The notes under the pieces are model-generated. The model saw only the letters and a list, made by a program, of their open reading frames with translations. It made no database searches and was not told the DNA's origin. 64,000 nt of DNA from Shewanella denitrificans OS217 (lineage in GTDB: Bacteria > Pseudomonadota > Gammaproteobacteria > Enterobacterales > Shewanellaceae). A program made the position numbers and the translations under genes. Shown here piece by piece: positions 54,432-63,864 of this stretch; the first letter of the stretch is position 1, and the number at the start of each line of letters is the position of its first letter. The DNA lies in contig NC_007954.1 in NCBI RefSeq assembly GCF_000013765.1, positions 806,001 to 870,000 of the forward strand. Direction: 5' to 3'.

Positions 54432-54606
54432 CAAAGGGACTCAAGACAAGTAATAATGGCCGCAGTATAACCGCCAATGGCATGCTTTCCAAACATCCCT
54501 GCTAAGGTGTTGGCTTAAGTGGATTTTGGCGGCAATTATTTATCCACAAGGGATGGGGGTTTGGGGTATAGTATTTGTTTCTAATCATCGTTTTAAAAAG
54601 TAGCTC

Positions 54607-55998
54607 GTGGCCAAAATTACCGTCAAGCAAGAAGAAGCACTATCGATTAAATTCAGTCATCAAATGCAAGTTGGCGATCAACGTGTGCTGGATCTGTATT
54701 TCTATTTACCAACTGAAATGGGCATAGACTCCCACACCTTAGATGAAGAAGAGTATTACTATGCCGCTATCGTAGGACGGCGCTCTTATTATTCACAAGG
54801 TCTGCACTTACCTTTAGTGCAGAGCCGCTTTGCCAGCATTAAAAAGCGCACCATGGATGAGTTTAGGTTGTATTTAAACTTGTTCGCCTACCAATTTGCC
54901 GTCGCCATTGAAACCGATGCCAAGGCGCTGAGGCAAATTACCGATGCCAATGAGTTTTATCCAGCCCTTGCCGAATTAGGCGAGTTAGTGGCGCAGTTGC
55001 TGAAAAAGTTTCGCCGTAACGAGCCCAGTGAAGCCAAGTGGAAGCACTATTTTGAGAACGCCGATAATTATTTGTCTTGGTTCTGTGAACAGCAGTTGCT
55101 TAAAACCCTGTCCCATGGTCCACGCAGCGCCGAATACAGTGAGGTCAGCGAAAAAATTATCAGTCTTTGTCGCAGTGAATACCAGTATCGCGAAGAAGAA
55201 AAACGCTACAACTCGACGCAAACCCGTCAAGATGCCAATCGCATTTCCAATAAGATGTTGTTACTTAGGCGGCTCATTCAGCAAGGGGTGGTGCTTAAGG
55301 AAGAGTTAAAATCCTTAGGTGTGGGCCTTAAAAAAGTGGTCACCGGGGTGGTGACCGCCATCGTCATGGTGCTGGTTTCGACCTTGATCATTAAGGCTCA
55401 AGGGGTGTTTAGCGAGCTGACGATTGCCTTAGTGCTTATTGTTGCAGTGATCTACGGTTTTAGGGAAATATTTAAAGAAGACATGCGCAACGTGATGTGG
55501 CGCTTTATTCAACGTGGCCGCCCTAAGTGGAGCCGCATCTTAAGAGATACGACTACTCAAGCCGTTATTGCAAAACAGCTTGTTTGGCTTGAATTTATGC
55601 GCGCAAAAGAAATGCCAAAGGCGGTTGTTGAGATTATGAGGCAGCGCCATAGTCAAAACAAAATCGATGCACAAGTGCTACATTATCGGATTGCTACGCG
55701 AGTCACTCAACATGAGTTTCAAGCGGGTTACACCCAAATTCAAGAACAAGTGAATTTTAGCTTGGCGCCATTTGCTCGCTATTTAGAGCGCGGCCAAGCG
55801 AAAATTTATAAAGAAACCGAAGGTAAAATTAGTCATGACTCTGTGGAGCGCCGTTATCAAATTAACTTGGTGGTTGTCCTCAGAGAAGGCAAAGGGAATA
55901 CAGAGTACGCTCGTTACAAGGTGACCATGAATCGCTCTAGCATCATCGAAATCACCCAGAGCGATTTACCGGAAAATATCCCTGTCATAGGTGATTGA
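54607..55998 (+). CDS. Unknown protein with central two-helix membrane hairpin
   Basis: This 463-residue protein starts with GTG and has a soluble N-terminal part of ~240 residues, two adjacent membrane helices at about 245-285 (VVTAIVMVLVSTLIIKA and LTIALVLIVAVIYGF), and a soluble C-terminal part of ~175 residues. With a hairpin anchor, both soluble parts would face the same side, probably the cytoplasm. I recognise no family or catalytic motif. The last ~60 residues (RRYQINLVVVLREGKGNTEYARYKVTMNRSSIIEI) look like a beta-sheet. It is divergent from the SMI1/KNR4 gene. Confidence 0.75.
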   Translation: MAKITVKQEEALSIKFSHQMQVGDQRVLDLYFYLPTEMGIDSHTLDEEEYYYAAIVGRRSYYSQGLHLPLVQSRFASIKKRTMDEFRLYLNLFAYQFAVAIETDAKALRQITDANEFYPALAELGELVAQLLKKFRRNEPSEAKWKHYFENADNYLSWFCEQQLLKTLSHGPRSAEYSEVSEKIISLCRSEYQYREEEKRYNSTQTRQDANRISNKMLLLRRLIQQGVVLKEELKSLGVGLKKVVTGVVTAIVMVLVSTLIIKAQGVFSELTIALVLIVAVIYGFREIFKEDMRNVMWRFIQRGRPKWSRILRDTTTQAVIAKQLVWLEFMRAKEMPKAVVEIMRQRHSQNKIDAQVLHYRIATRVTQHEFQAGYTQIQEQVNFSLAPFARYLERGQAKIYKETEGKISHDSVERRYQINLVVVLREGKGNTEYARYKVTMNRSSIIEITQSDLPENIPVIGD

Positions 55999-56037
55999 TT
56001 GGCTCAATTTAGCGGGCTAAGCGAACGTTCAGCGTAC

Positions 56038-58284
56038 TTACGCCGAATTGTGCTGGCGGGTAAAAGCCTGGCAAATACGTTGATCGTTACTTTGTTTGGC
56101 TCGCTTTAAGGCAATATCGGCATTTTGCAGATAAGATTCTAAGGTTTGCGGCACTAAATAACCTGAAATCCCAATATTTATTCCTTCTGCTAACTCGTTT
56201 TCTTCTAATGAGGTTAAGGTCATACGGGCATATTGATGTGCTTGGGTGGAGCTGGTTTTCGGCAGCCAAATGACCAATTTCCCCAATTGCCATTGGGCAA
56301 CTTGATATTGATTGGGCAGGGCATTGAGTAAATGTAACTCTATTTCTTTTTGTCTTTTTTCAAGTAAGGCGATATCACTTAAATGGCTGATAATCCCTTC
56401 GGGATTAATGTCCATCACCATCAAGCTCGATGCTTCTCTTGCCGATTCACTCAGGGAATTAAAGTGGGTTTCTAATTCATTTACTTTTAATACAATGGAG
56501 CTGTGATGGCCCAACACATTACGGGTTTTAGCTTGTTTATCTAGCATTGGGGAGGCCATTTCTAAGGTGCAAATGATGTATTCAATGTCGCCTTCAACCG
56601 TAAGTAGCCCTTTGAGTGTCGTTTTAAGGCAAGCAGAGAAACGGCAATTGCTGCAAGAGATGACTTGCCCAGACCATTGACCTTGGAGGCTAATTTGTGC
56701 GCTGATATGGGGCCATTGGGCCTGCATTTCATCACCGAGTAATTCAATCAAACTGTGTTGATGTTCGCCATGCAGCTCCATTAAGTTATCGAATTCACTG
56801 TTGAATTTAAGCAAGTTACCGCTGGCATCCGTTAGTACTGTCGCAACCGCACTGTCACACAAGAGTTGGTATAAATACCCCTGCTGCTGGCTTTGAAGCA
56901 GCTGGGACACATCCTCTAACGTCACCAACCAATAACAGCCTTCATACTTGTTTTTATACTCGCGGCGTATATGGGCCTTAAGGGTACAACCGTTGATCGT
57001 GTCTAAGCTAAATTCACCTGACCATTGTCCTTCTTGCTCAAGAGTCGCCTTTATTTGCCCGAAGCGATTTTCATCCAAGTGAAGAATACGTTGCAAACTG
57101 CGGTCGCGCAGTTCATCCAATGGCAAACCTATGATGTCGGCAGCCTTTGGATTAGCACTGATGACTCGGCCGCTATCATTGGCAATAATGCATATTAAGT
57201 CACTGTTAAATAATCCGTTAGCTAAACGCATACTGTTTAGTTTGGCTTTTTTTTCAAGCACGAATCTGTGCCTAAAGATGATAAGCAAACTCGCTAATAA
57301 ACTGATGATAAGCGCAGAAATGATTAATATAATTTTCCACTGCTCAAAGCGGGCGGCAATATCCTCATGGCGAATGTAAGACAGCAACACATAATCTTGT
57401 GGAAAGTCTTGCTCTGTTGCCAACTGGACCTTAAGGTGCACAAAAGTGGTGTCTAAGGTATGAAATTGCCCATAGTTGTTCATGGCTATATGACGCCAAA
57501 GCTCCGGATTACTTTGCTTGATATTCGCCCCTAAGGTGTCAGGCATAGTGTCTAGTGGCATGGCTTGATTTGCTCCAGCATAGAGAAAACCTTGGCTGTC
57601 CAGCAGTAAGAGCGGGGAATTGTGATTGAAAAATGCGGGCTTAATTGAGTCTAAAACACTGCTAACAGAATTAAAAACCACTAAAAATCCCGTGAGGCCA
57701 TAGGCCTTGCTTTCGAGTCTAACCAATTGATAAATATAAGGACCTAGTAGGCCGTTGGTGGGGATGAAGGCCATCGGTGAGCTATAGACATCGTTGCGGC
57801 CCATGCTGCTACTTTTATTGAGCAGTGTCGGTGGCAGCTGAATATTGTCAAAATTGGTGTTGGATGAAAACTTCAACCGCCCTTGAGTGTCATACAAGGT
57901 AACGCCGAGTAATTCTGGAATAGTATCACTGAGTTTCTGCCAGTTATTAATGAGCTTTTGCTGTAACGCTGGCGTGGGCGCCTTGCTGTATTGGCTGAGA
58001 AGATCGCCGCGAGAGAGCGTCTGGGTGCGGAACTGTAAAAAGCTAATTTTGTCTGCGGTTAAAGTGCCTACAGTTTGAAGCTCGCTGTATCTTTGTTCGG
58101 CCCAATCCTCTTGTAGGCTGCGCTCGCCTAAATTAATGATTACACTGGTTATGATCAGCATGGAAATCAATAATAAAAATATTTGGCTCAATAATGCCAA
58201 TACTTGTTGATGAGACCATTGCACGTTTTGTGCGGACAGAGAAACAAAGCGTGAGGTGCTAACACCGTTTTCATTATTAAACAT
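56038..58284 (-). CDS. Membrane sensor with extracytoplasmic domain, PAS and degenerate GGDEF
   Basis: The 748-residue protein has an N-terminal helix (VLALLSQIFLLLISMLIITSVIINL), a ~270-residue extracytoplasmic sensor (Cache-like), a second helix (IILIISALIISLLASLLIIF), then a PAS domain (SDLICIIANDSGRVISANPKAADIIG), a second PAS-like region, and a C-terminal GGDEF-like domain. In the last, the active-site loop reads QLGKL instead of GGDEF, while the following GINIGISGYLVPQTLESYLQNADIALKRAKQ is well conserved. It therefore probably does not make cyclic di-GMP and may bind ligand or partner instead. ATG 58284 is chosen over a start at 58329. Confidence 0.85.
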   Translation of the reverse strand: MFNNENGVSTSRFVSLSAQNVQWSHQQVLALLSQIFLLLISMLIITSVIINLGERSLQEDWAEQRYSELQTVGTLTADKISFLQFRTQTLSRGDLLSQYSKAPTPALQQKLINNWQKLSDTIPELLGVTLYDTQGRLKFSSNTNFDNIQLPPTLLNKSSSMGRNDVYSSPMAFIPTNGLLGPYIYQLVRLESKAYGLTGFLVVFNSVSSVLDSIKPAFFNHNSPLLLLDSQGFLYAGANQAMPLDTMPDTLGANIKQSNPELWRHIAMNNYGQFHTLDTTFVHLKVQLATEQDFPQDYVLLSYIRHEDIAARFEQWKIILIISALIISLLASLLIIFRHRFVLEKKAKLNSMRLANGLFNSDLICIIANDSGRVISANPKAADIIGLPLDELRDRSLQRILHLDENRFGQIKATLEQEGQWSGEFSLDTINGCTLKAHIRREYKNKYEGCYWLVTLEDVSQLLQSQQQGYLYQLLCDSAVATVLTDASGNLLKFNSEFDNLMELHGEHQHSLIELLGDEMQAQWPHISAQISLQGQWSGQVISCSNCRFSACLKTTLKGLLTVEGDIEYIICTLEMASPMLDKQAKTRNVLGHHSSIVLKVNELETHFNSLSESAREASSLMVMDINPEGIISHLSDIALLEKRQKEIELHLLNALPNQYQVAQWQLGKLVIWLPKTSSTQAHQYARMTLTSLEENELAEGINIGISGYLVPQTLESYLQNADIALKRAKQSNDQRICQAFTRQHNSA

Positions 58285-58484
58285 GCAGTAGATTTTCTTG
58301 AGCTCGACGACAAAAGCCAATATTAGCATGAATGGAAATGAGTAGCTAAAGAAGCGCTATGTGGAAGTATTCTGAATATTCCTTTGCACTAAGAAAGGGA
58401 GAATATTCTTGTCAGGTTGAAGTTCAATGTCGACGTTAGCCAATTGAGTCGGGCATTTCGAACATGATCCATAAGAACGATAGA

Positions 58485-58511
58485 AGTAAAAACGCGCCCT
58501 AAGGGCGCGTT
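58485..58511 (-). terminator. Intrinsic terminator after srmB
   Basis: AACGCGCCC and GGGCGCGTT form a 9-bp GC-rich stem that on the minus strand runs into TTTTTACTT, 29 bp after the srmB stop. Confidence 0.88.
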
Positions 58512-58539
58512 GTGTGGATTTCTGAGCTAACCATTGAGG

Positions 58540-59775
58540 CTATGATGATTTCTTTTTTGGCTTCTTATATTTCTTCGAAGAAGGTTTTGCATCTTTTGCA
58601 TTGGCCTTTTTCTTGCCGGGTACTTTAGCTTCTTTATTGTTCGGACGCAGCTCTTCGATCACGCGACGCTTTAGCGGCTGTTCAATATAACGCTCAATCT
58701 TGCTGACGATACGCATATCATGAGCTTCAACTAACGAGATGGCGGTGCCTTTGGCGCCAGCGCGGCCAGTACGGCCTATGCGATGCACATAAGCATCGGC
58801 TGAGCGGGGCATGTCGTAGTTGATCACATGAGTGATATCGTCAATGTCTATGCCACGGGCGGCTACATCTGTGGCGAGCAAAATATCCACTTCGCCTTTA
58901 GTAAAGCGGCCTAAGGCTTGGAAGCGTTTTTTCTGTTCCATGTCACCGCGCATAAAGGCACAAGAAATACCTTCTTTAAGCAGCAGCCCTTCAAGGCTTG
59001 CCACCACTTCGCGAGTCTTGACGAATACTATGGTGCGCTTAACCGATTCTTGGCGTAATAAGTTGCATAACAGAGCAAACTTATGGGTTTGATCATCAGC
59101 CAAGTGGATCCATTGGTGGATTTTGGCTTTTTCGCTGCGAGGAGCTTCCACATCGACAGTGACAGGATCGTCCAATAACTCACGGGCGAAACGTTGTACA
59201 CCGCCGCCCTCTAAAGTGGCAGAGAAAAGCATTTTTTGCTTACAACCTTGAGCCTCGATAGCTATGGTTTTCACCACAGAGGAGAAACCCATGTCTAACA
59301 TGCGATCGGCTTCATCTATGACCATGATCTCGACTTCGGTCGCATCAAATTTGTTCTTATCCAGGTATTCCATCAAACGGCCGGGTGTGGCGATCATGAT
59401 ATCGACATTGCCCGCTAAGGCTTCTTCCTGAGGACCATAAGGGACGCCACCTGTGACAATACTGATGTCTAAGCCCAAATCGGTTGCCAAATGGCAGGCG
59501 TAGCGATGAATTTGACTGGCTAATTCACGGGTAGGAGTTAGGACCAACACCCTAGCTTGGCCGTCGAAACGTCTCGGGAAATCGATAAGGTGTTGCAACG
59601 CAGGCAAGAGAAAGCTGGCAGTTTTTCCGGTTCCAGTCGGGGCTTTAGCAAGAATATCCTCCTGCTCCATGGCCAAAGGTATGGTTTGTTGCTGAATAGT
59701 GGTCGGGGTGTTATGCCCCATGGCCTTGAGTGAGTCGAGTAGACTGTGATCGAGGTGGAAATCTTCAAATAGCAT
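58540..59775 (-). CDS. srmB: DEAD-box RNA helicase SrmB
   Basis: SrmB helps assemble the large ribosomal subunit. The 411-residue protein has all DEAD-box motifs: TTIQQQTIPLAM (Q motif region), APTGTGKT, PTRELASQ, IATPGRL, VIDEADRMLDMGF, SATL, and HRIGRTGRAGAKG. The segments FSATLEGGGVQRFARELLDDPV and AKIHQWIHLADD match E. coli SrmB closely. The C-terminus is a Lys-rich tail (AKDAKPSSKKYKKPKKKSS) for RNA binding. It is downstream of trmN6 on the same strand but separated by 210 bp, so it may have its own promoter. Confidence 0.94.
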   Translation of the reverse strand: MLFEDFHLDHSLLDSLKAMGHNTPTTIQQQTIPLAMEQEDILAKAPTGTGKTASFLLPALQHLIDFPRRFDGQARVLVLTPTRELASQIHRYACHLATDLGLDISIVTGGVPYGPQEEALAGNVDIMIATPGRLMEYLDKNKFDATEVEIMVIDEADRMLDMGFSSVVKTIAIEAQGCKQKMLFSATLEGGGVQRFARELLDDPVTVDVEAPRSEKAKIHQWIHLADDQTHKFALLCNLLRQESVKRTIVFVKTREVVASLEGLLLKEGISCAFMRGDMEQKKRFQALGRFTKGEVDILLATDVAARGIDIDDITHVINYDMPRSADAYVHRIGRTGRAGAKGTAISLVEAHDMRIVSKIERYIEQPLKRRVIEELRPNNKEAKVPGKKKANAKDAKPSSKKYKKPKKKSS

Positions 59776-59985
59776 TCGCTTAGTGTCTCTTAGTGTCGCT
59801 GGAATTTATGGGCTTATCTCATGGTAGCCGTGCATTATAGCCCAAGATTAAAAACCGCACTAGGATAATACCTATCCAGGTAAGTGAGTTAACCTTGAAT
59901 GGGTGTGAATTTACCTAAGGTGAAGCTTAGTGAGAGTAGATTCTTGCTCTAAGCACTCCATGGAATAGAGGAGATGGCACTCAGA

Positions 59986-60783
59986 CTAGAGTTTCAAATA
60001 GAAGTCTTTGCACAGGCTTGCCATCTCAGGGCCGAATTGCCCTTGGTTATCTCGGATGAACAAGCTTGTTTCACTGAGTGGGTTTAGCGATTTCCCAGCT
60101 CCTAAGGCTAAGAGTATGTCACCAGCACTTAAGTGTTGTAAGCATAAGATCACTCGATAAGGGCTTTTGCCTTGAACGCTAGCAATAAAACGCTGGCAAC
60201 TCAGCTTAAGTCCTGCCTCTTGGTAGGCCAATGTGGCACTTTCTAAGCTTTGAACCGGCAAGATAATCGTGCTCAAGCCTAGGGGGGATAATAAGCTTTT
60301 TATGGCATTAAAGAGTGCGCTAAAGGGCAAGTTGTGAGTATGGCGCGCCGCGGCTCTTTCGGGCGATTGCGAGCTTGGGCCGTTTTCGAAAAATGGCGGG
60401 TTGCTGATGATGTAATCAAACTTGCTCGTGGGAGTGATAGCCGCGGTTTGGTTATCTACCTGCGAGCTCAATGAGGCTAGGTCATCGCAATAGGCCTGAA
60501 TTGAGCTATTAACCACCTTGATGCGCTTGCTCCAAGGACTATTGTTGACATTGTTTTGGCAGGCATTGGCGGCGTTTTGATCTAGCTCTATGGCGACAAT
60601 CTGACAATCTGCTTGGGTTCTTTGTGCAGCCATTAGGCTCAACAAACCACTGCCCGCGCCAATATCTAGCACAGATTTTGCTTGGGTTAAGGGGGCATAG
60701 GCGCCCAGTAAGACACCATCCGTGCTGACGGCCATGGCGCATTGGCCATCATCGATATGAAACTGCTTAAAGGTGAATGCCAT
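59986..60783 (-). CDS. trmN: tRNA1(Val) (adenine(37)-N6)-methyltransferase
   Basis: TrmN6 (YfiC) methylates N6 of A37 in the valine tRNA. The 265-residue protein opens with [26 protein letters not shown], then the SAM loop [11 protein letters not shown] at 40-50, and the adenine-methylase motif NPPFF at 128-132. These match the YfiC family. Its neighbour is srmB, as in E. coli, although there the two are divergent and here both are on the minus strand. A long A/T-rich gap lies upstream. Confidence 0.93.
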
Positions 60784-61277
60784 ACTGATATCAAAATAGT
60801 GAATGAAACGGCCTATATTGTATCGGGTTTCCTGCCAAGAGGCTAAACATGGAGGCTGGCTTGTTTCGATGCGTAGCTTTTGTTAGTTAGATGATATTTT
60901 TGCTCACAAAACAAGCCGCGATTAGTGATGCTTGATGATTTTAGAATGACATTGAAGTTTTTTTAAGCGTTTAAAACGTTATCAGCAAGATAAGGCTTAA
61001 CTTAATTTGTTTTCGGGCTTAGTCTGAGACATATTGTTATTTCGTTTAGAGTATCGAAAAGTTTACACACCTAGACTGTGTTAGCCAAACCCCTCTGGAT
61101 TATTTAGTCTGAATGACTTAACGTGAATCCAAGGGATACAAAATATTAACAAGTTAACTCGATTTTAAGATTATCCCCGTCAACCCTGAGTAAAAATCAG
61201 CCTTACTCTGTGGTTTTCGCTAAGAATAAAAAGTGCTCAAAGAAGCAATAAATACAATTCATTAACAAGGAACTACA
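60784..61277. other. Intergenic region, divergent, no gene seen
   Basis: About 490 bp of A/T-rich sequence separate trmN6 and brnQ. No reading frame, tRNA or clear operator is visible. It presumably holds both promoters and may contain Lrp-type control sites for brnQ, which I cannot identify by eye. Confidence 0.5.
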
Positions 61278-62606
61278 GTGCAGAATAATAAAATGAGTGT
61301 CACTGACACTATTGGCTTAGGTTTTATGACCTTCGCTTTTTTCTTGGGTGCAGGTAACATTATTTTCCCACCTTTCGCTGGCATGTTGGCCGGTGAAAAC
61401 ATGCTGCCAGCCATGATGGGCTTCCTCATTACTGCCGTTGGCTTACCGCTCTTGGGACTTATTGCCATTGCTAAATCTAACGGTAAGGTAATGGCATTAT
61501 TGCCAACCTTTGCGGCAACCGCCTTAGCCATTACCATTTATGTCATTATTGGTCCCGCGTTCGCAGCGCCTCGCACTAGCTTAGTGGCCTTTGAAATTGG
61601 CGCTAGACCCTTTATTGATAATCCAGAACTCACCACCTTGATCGCTGGTACTGAATTCAATTTACCGCAACTTATCTACACCACAGTGTTTTTTATCATC
61701 ACCATGTTATTGGCCTTGTTCCCTGGCAACTTACTCGATAGCGTGGGTAAGGTACTCACACCGATTTTGATTGTGCTGTTAATGGGTTTAGCTGTGTCAG
61801 TCATTTTACTTCCTGGTGCTGATGTGGGCGCCGCTGTGGGGGCGTACCAAAATAGTCCGCTGACCAAAGGCATCTTGGAAGGTTATAACACCATGGATAC
61901 CTTAGCATCCTTGATGTTTGGTATTCTTATCATCGACTTGCTACGTAAAAAAGGCGTAGAAAACGCTAAAGATCAAACCAAGTATTTGATCAGAGCCGCG
62001 CTGATTGCCGCTGCCGGCTTGGCCTTCGTCTATGTGTCACTGTTTTATCTTGGCGCAACCGCGGGCACTTTGGCCGAAGGCGCTGCCAACGGCGGTCAAA
62101 TCCTGACAAACTTTGTTAACCATGAATTTGGCGTGACAGGTACCTTTATGTTGTCCTTAGTGGTGACTTTGGCCTGTTTGACCACGGCGGTTGGACTTGT
62201 GACTGCGTGTTCTGAATATTTCAACGAGTTGATCCCAGCATTGTCTTACCGTTTACTGGCGGTATTTTTTAGCGTGACCTGCGCTGTGGTGGCCAATGTG
62301 GGCTTAAGTGAGCTTATTCGCATCAGTATTCCTGTGTTGATGACCATATATCCCGTGGCTATTGCATTGGTGATGGTGACGTTATTGACCAATCGATTTA
62401 ATCACCCTGTGTTTGCCCACAGGCTAGTGTTAAGTGTGGCGCTTTTCTTCGGTATATTCGATGGCCTGCAAGCGGCAGGCATCGACATGAGCATACTCGA
62501 TTTTATGCCGTTACATGCTGAAGGTATGGCGTGGCTACCACCTACATTTATCACCATAGTGGCTTGCTTATTTATGCCTAAAACGGCGCAAGTTGCCCAA
62601 AGCTAA
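61278..62606 (+). CDS. brnQ: Branched-chain amino acid transporter BrnQ
   Basis: BrnQ imports leucine, isoleucine and valine with sodium (LIVCS family). The 442-residue, twelve-helix protein has the family start DTIGLGFMTFAFFLGAGNIIFPPFAGMLAG and the internal SLMFGILIIDLLRKKGV and TACLTTAVGLVTACSEYFNELIP-type segments. AAGGA six bases before the GTG at 61278 supports a GTG start. It is followed by a 15-bp perfect hairpin at 62636, so it is probably a single-gene unit. Confidence 0.95.
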   Translation: MQNNKMSVTDTIGLGFMTFAFFLGAGNIIFPPFAGMLAGENMLPAMMGFLITAVGLPLLGLIAIAKSNGKVMALLPTFAATALAITIYVIIGPAFAAPRTSLVAFEIGARPFIDNPELTTLIAGTEFNLPQLIYTTVFFIITMLLALFPGNLLDSVGKVLTPILIVLLMGLAVSVILLPGADVGAAVGAYQNSPLTKGILEGYNTMDTLASLMFGILIIDLLRKKGVENAKDQTKYLIRAALIAAAGLAFVYVSLFYLGATAGTLAEGAANGGQILTNFVNHEFGVTGTFMLSLVVTLACLTTAVGLVTACSEYFNELIPALSYRLLAVFFSVTCAVVANVGLSELIRISIPVLMTIYPVAIALVMVTLLTNRFNHPVFAHRLVLSVALFFGIFDGLQAAGIDMSILDFMPLHAEGMAWLPPTFITIVACLFMPKTAQVAQS

Positions 62607-62635
62607 CGAGTAAACTCACTATTGCCGATAGCTAT

Positions 62636-62670
62636 AACCTAAGCCGTTAAGCCTTAACGGCTTAGGTTGT
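62636..62670 (+). terminator. Long perfect hairpin after brnQ
   Basis: AACCTAAGCCGTTAA pairs perfectly with TTAACGGCTTAGGTT around a 3-base loop. The T-run after it is short, so it may act as a terminator or as an mRNA 3'-end stabiliser. Confidence 0.7.
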
Positions 62671-62744
62671 GTTAATCTAGAATATGTATCTTTCAGACCA
62701 TAACCACAGTCTGTTCGTTGAAAGCCCGTCATTAACACTTCGCC

Positions 62745-62777
62745 TGTGAATAAGAGTTTTGCTTGTGAATAAGAGTT
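62745..62777 (+). repeat. Direct 14-bp repeat over the xerD start
   Basis: TGTGAATAAGAGTT occurs at 62745-62758 and again at 62764-62777, an offset of 19 bp. The second copy contains the in-frame GTG of xerD. The first contains a GTG that opens a short frame ending in TAA at 62770-62772. Confidence 0.9.
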
Positions 62778-63670
62778 CAGTAACAGCCGACCCCATCATT
62801 GATGTTTTCTTAGATGCACTTTGGTCCTCAAAAGGCTTAAGCAATAATACGCTTGCCTCCTACGGCACAGATTTACGCCATTTTCAGCGCTACCTTGCAG
62901 CTCAACAACTCAACTTATTAGATGCCAGCCAAGAAACTGTTCGCCAATACCTTGCTTGGCGGCAAGAGCAAGGTTTTGCTAAAAGCAGTAGCGCCAGACT
63001 GATGAGTAGCTTAAGGCGTTTCTACGCTTATTGGTTATCGCTTAAACGCATTGCTATTGATCCTTGTGCCAAATTGGCTTCACCTAAGCTGAGCCGGGGG
63101 CTGCCTGCGGCGCTAAGTGAGGCCGAGGTCGATGCACTCTTGTCAGAGCCAGCAGCTGATGACCCCATAGAAATACGGGATAAAGCCATGCTTGAACTCT
63201 TATATGCCACAGGCCTTAGGGTGACAGAATTAGTGAGTTTGACCATGGATCAGATAAGCCTGCGCCAAGGTCTAGTGCGTATTACAGGTAAAGGTGGAAA
63301 AGAGCGACTAGTGCCACTTGGGGAATTGGCGGTGGCAGAAGTTGACACTTACTTGAGTTTAGCCCGCAGTGAGTTACTCAAAGGCAAGCAAAGTGAGGTG
63401 TTGTTTCCCTCCAAACGCGGCACCATGATGACGCGGCAAACCTTCTGGCATCGTATTAAGCATTATGCCCTGCGGGCGAGTATTGCCACTGAGCTTTCAC
63501 CCCACACCCTGCGTCATGCATTTGCGACTCATCTTCTTAACCATGGCGCAGATTTAAGGGTGGTACAGCTACTTTTAGGCCACAGTGACTTGTCGACCAC
63601 GCAAATTTACACCCATGTGGCTAAGGCGCGCTTACAAGACTTACACAGACAACATCACCCTAGAGGTTAG
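62759..63670 (+). CDS. xerD: Site-specific tyrosine recombinase XerD
   Basis: XerD with XerC resolves chromosome dimers at dif during division. The 303-residue protein has the N-terminal SAM-like core-binding domain and the catalytic residues (TTG-start numbering) Arg154 in GLRVTEL, Lys178 in ITGKGGKE, His249-x-x-Arg252 in HTLRHAF, His275 in GHSDL and Tyr284 in QIYTHV. The start is TTG 62759 or GTG 62765; neither has a strong ribosome site. dsbC follows, the same xerD-dsbC order as in E. coli. XerD rather than XerC is favoured by this context. Confidence 0.94.
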   Translation: MLVNKSSVTADPIIDVFLDALWSSKGLSNNTLASYGTDLRHFQRYLAAQQLNLLDASQETVRQYLAWRQEQGFAKSSSARLMSSLRRFYAYWLSLKRIAIDPCAKLASPKLSRGLPAALSEAEVDALLSEPAADDPIEIRDKAMLELLYATGLRVTELVSLTMDQISLRQGLVRITGKGGKERLVPLGELAVAEVDTYLSLARSELLKGKQSEVLFPSKRGTMMTRQTFWHRIKHYALRASIATELSPHTLRHAFATHLLNHGADLRVVQLLLGHSDLSTTQIYTHVAKARLQDLHRQHHPRG

Positions 63671-63864
63671 TTCCAGTGAGTTGGTTCTGGATTGCTTGAG
63701 CTGAGTTTCCTGTTAGCTAGGTGAGGGGTAGTTACATTTTCTAACTGTGGATATGTTGCAATATTTGCCTATTCGCTGTAACTTTTGCGGTAAATAGCGG
63801 GTCTGTTGAATAAGCCCTCATAGCATGTGACTGTGTAGATGACTCAACCAAATTAGGATGTTAA

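Noticed and set aside
56038..58284. Active diguanylate cyclase
   Set aside because: The GGDEF loop is replaced by QLGKL, so catalysis is unlikely.
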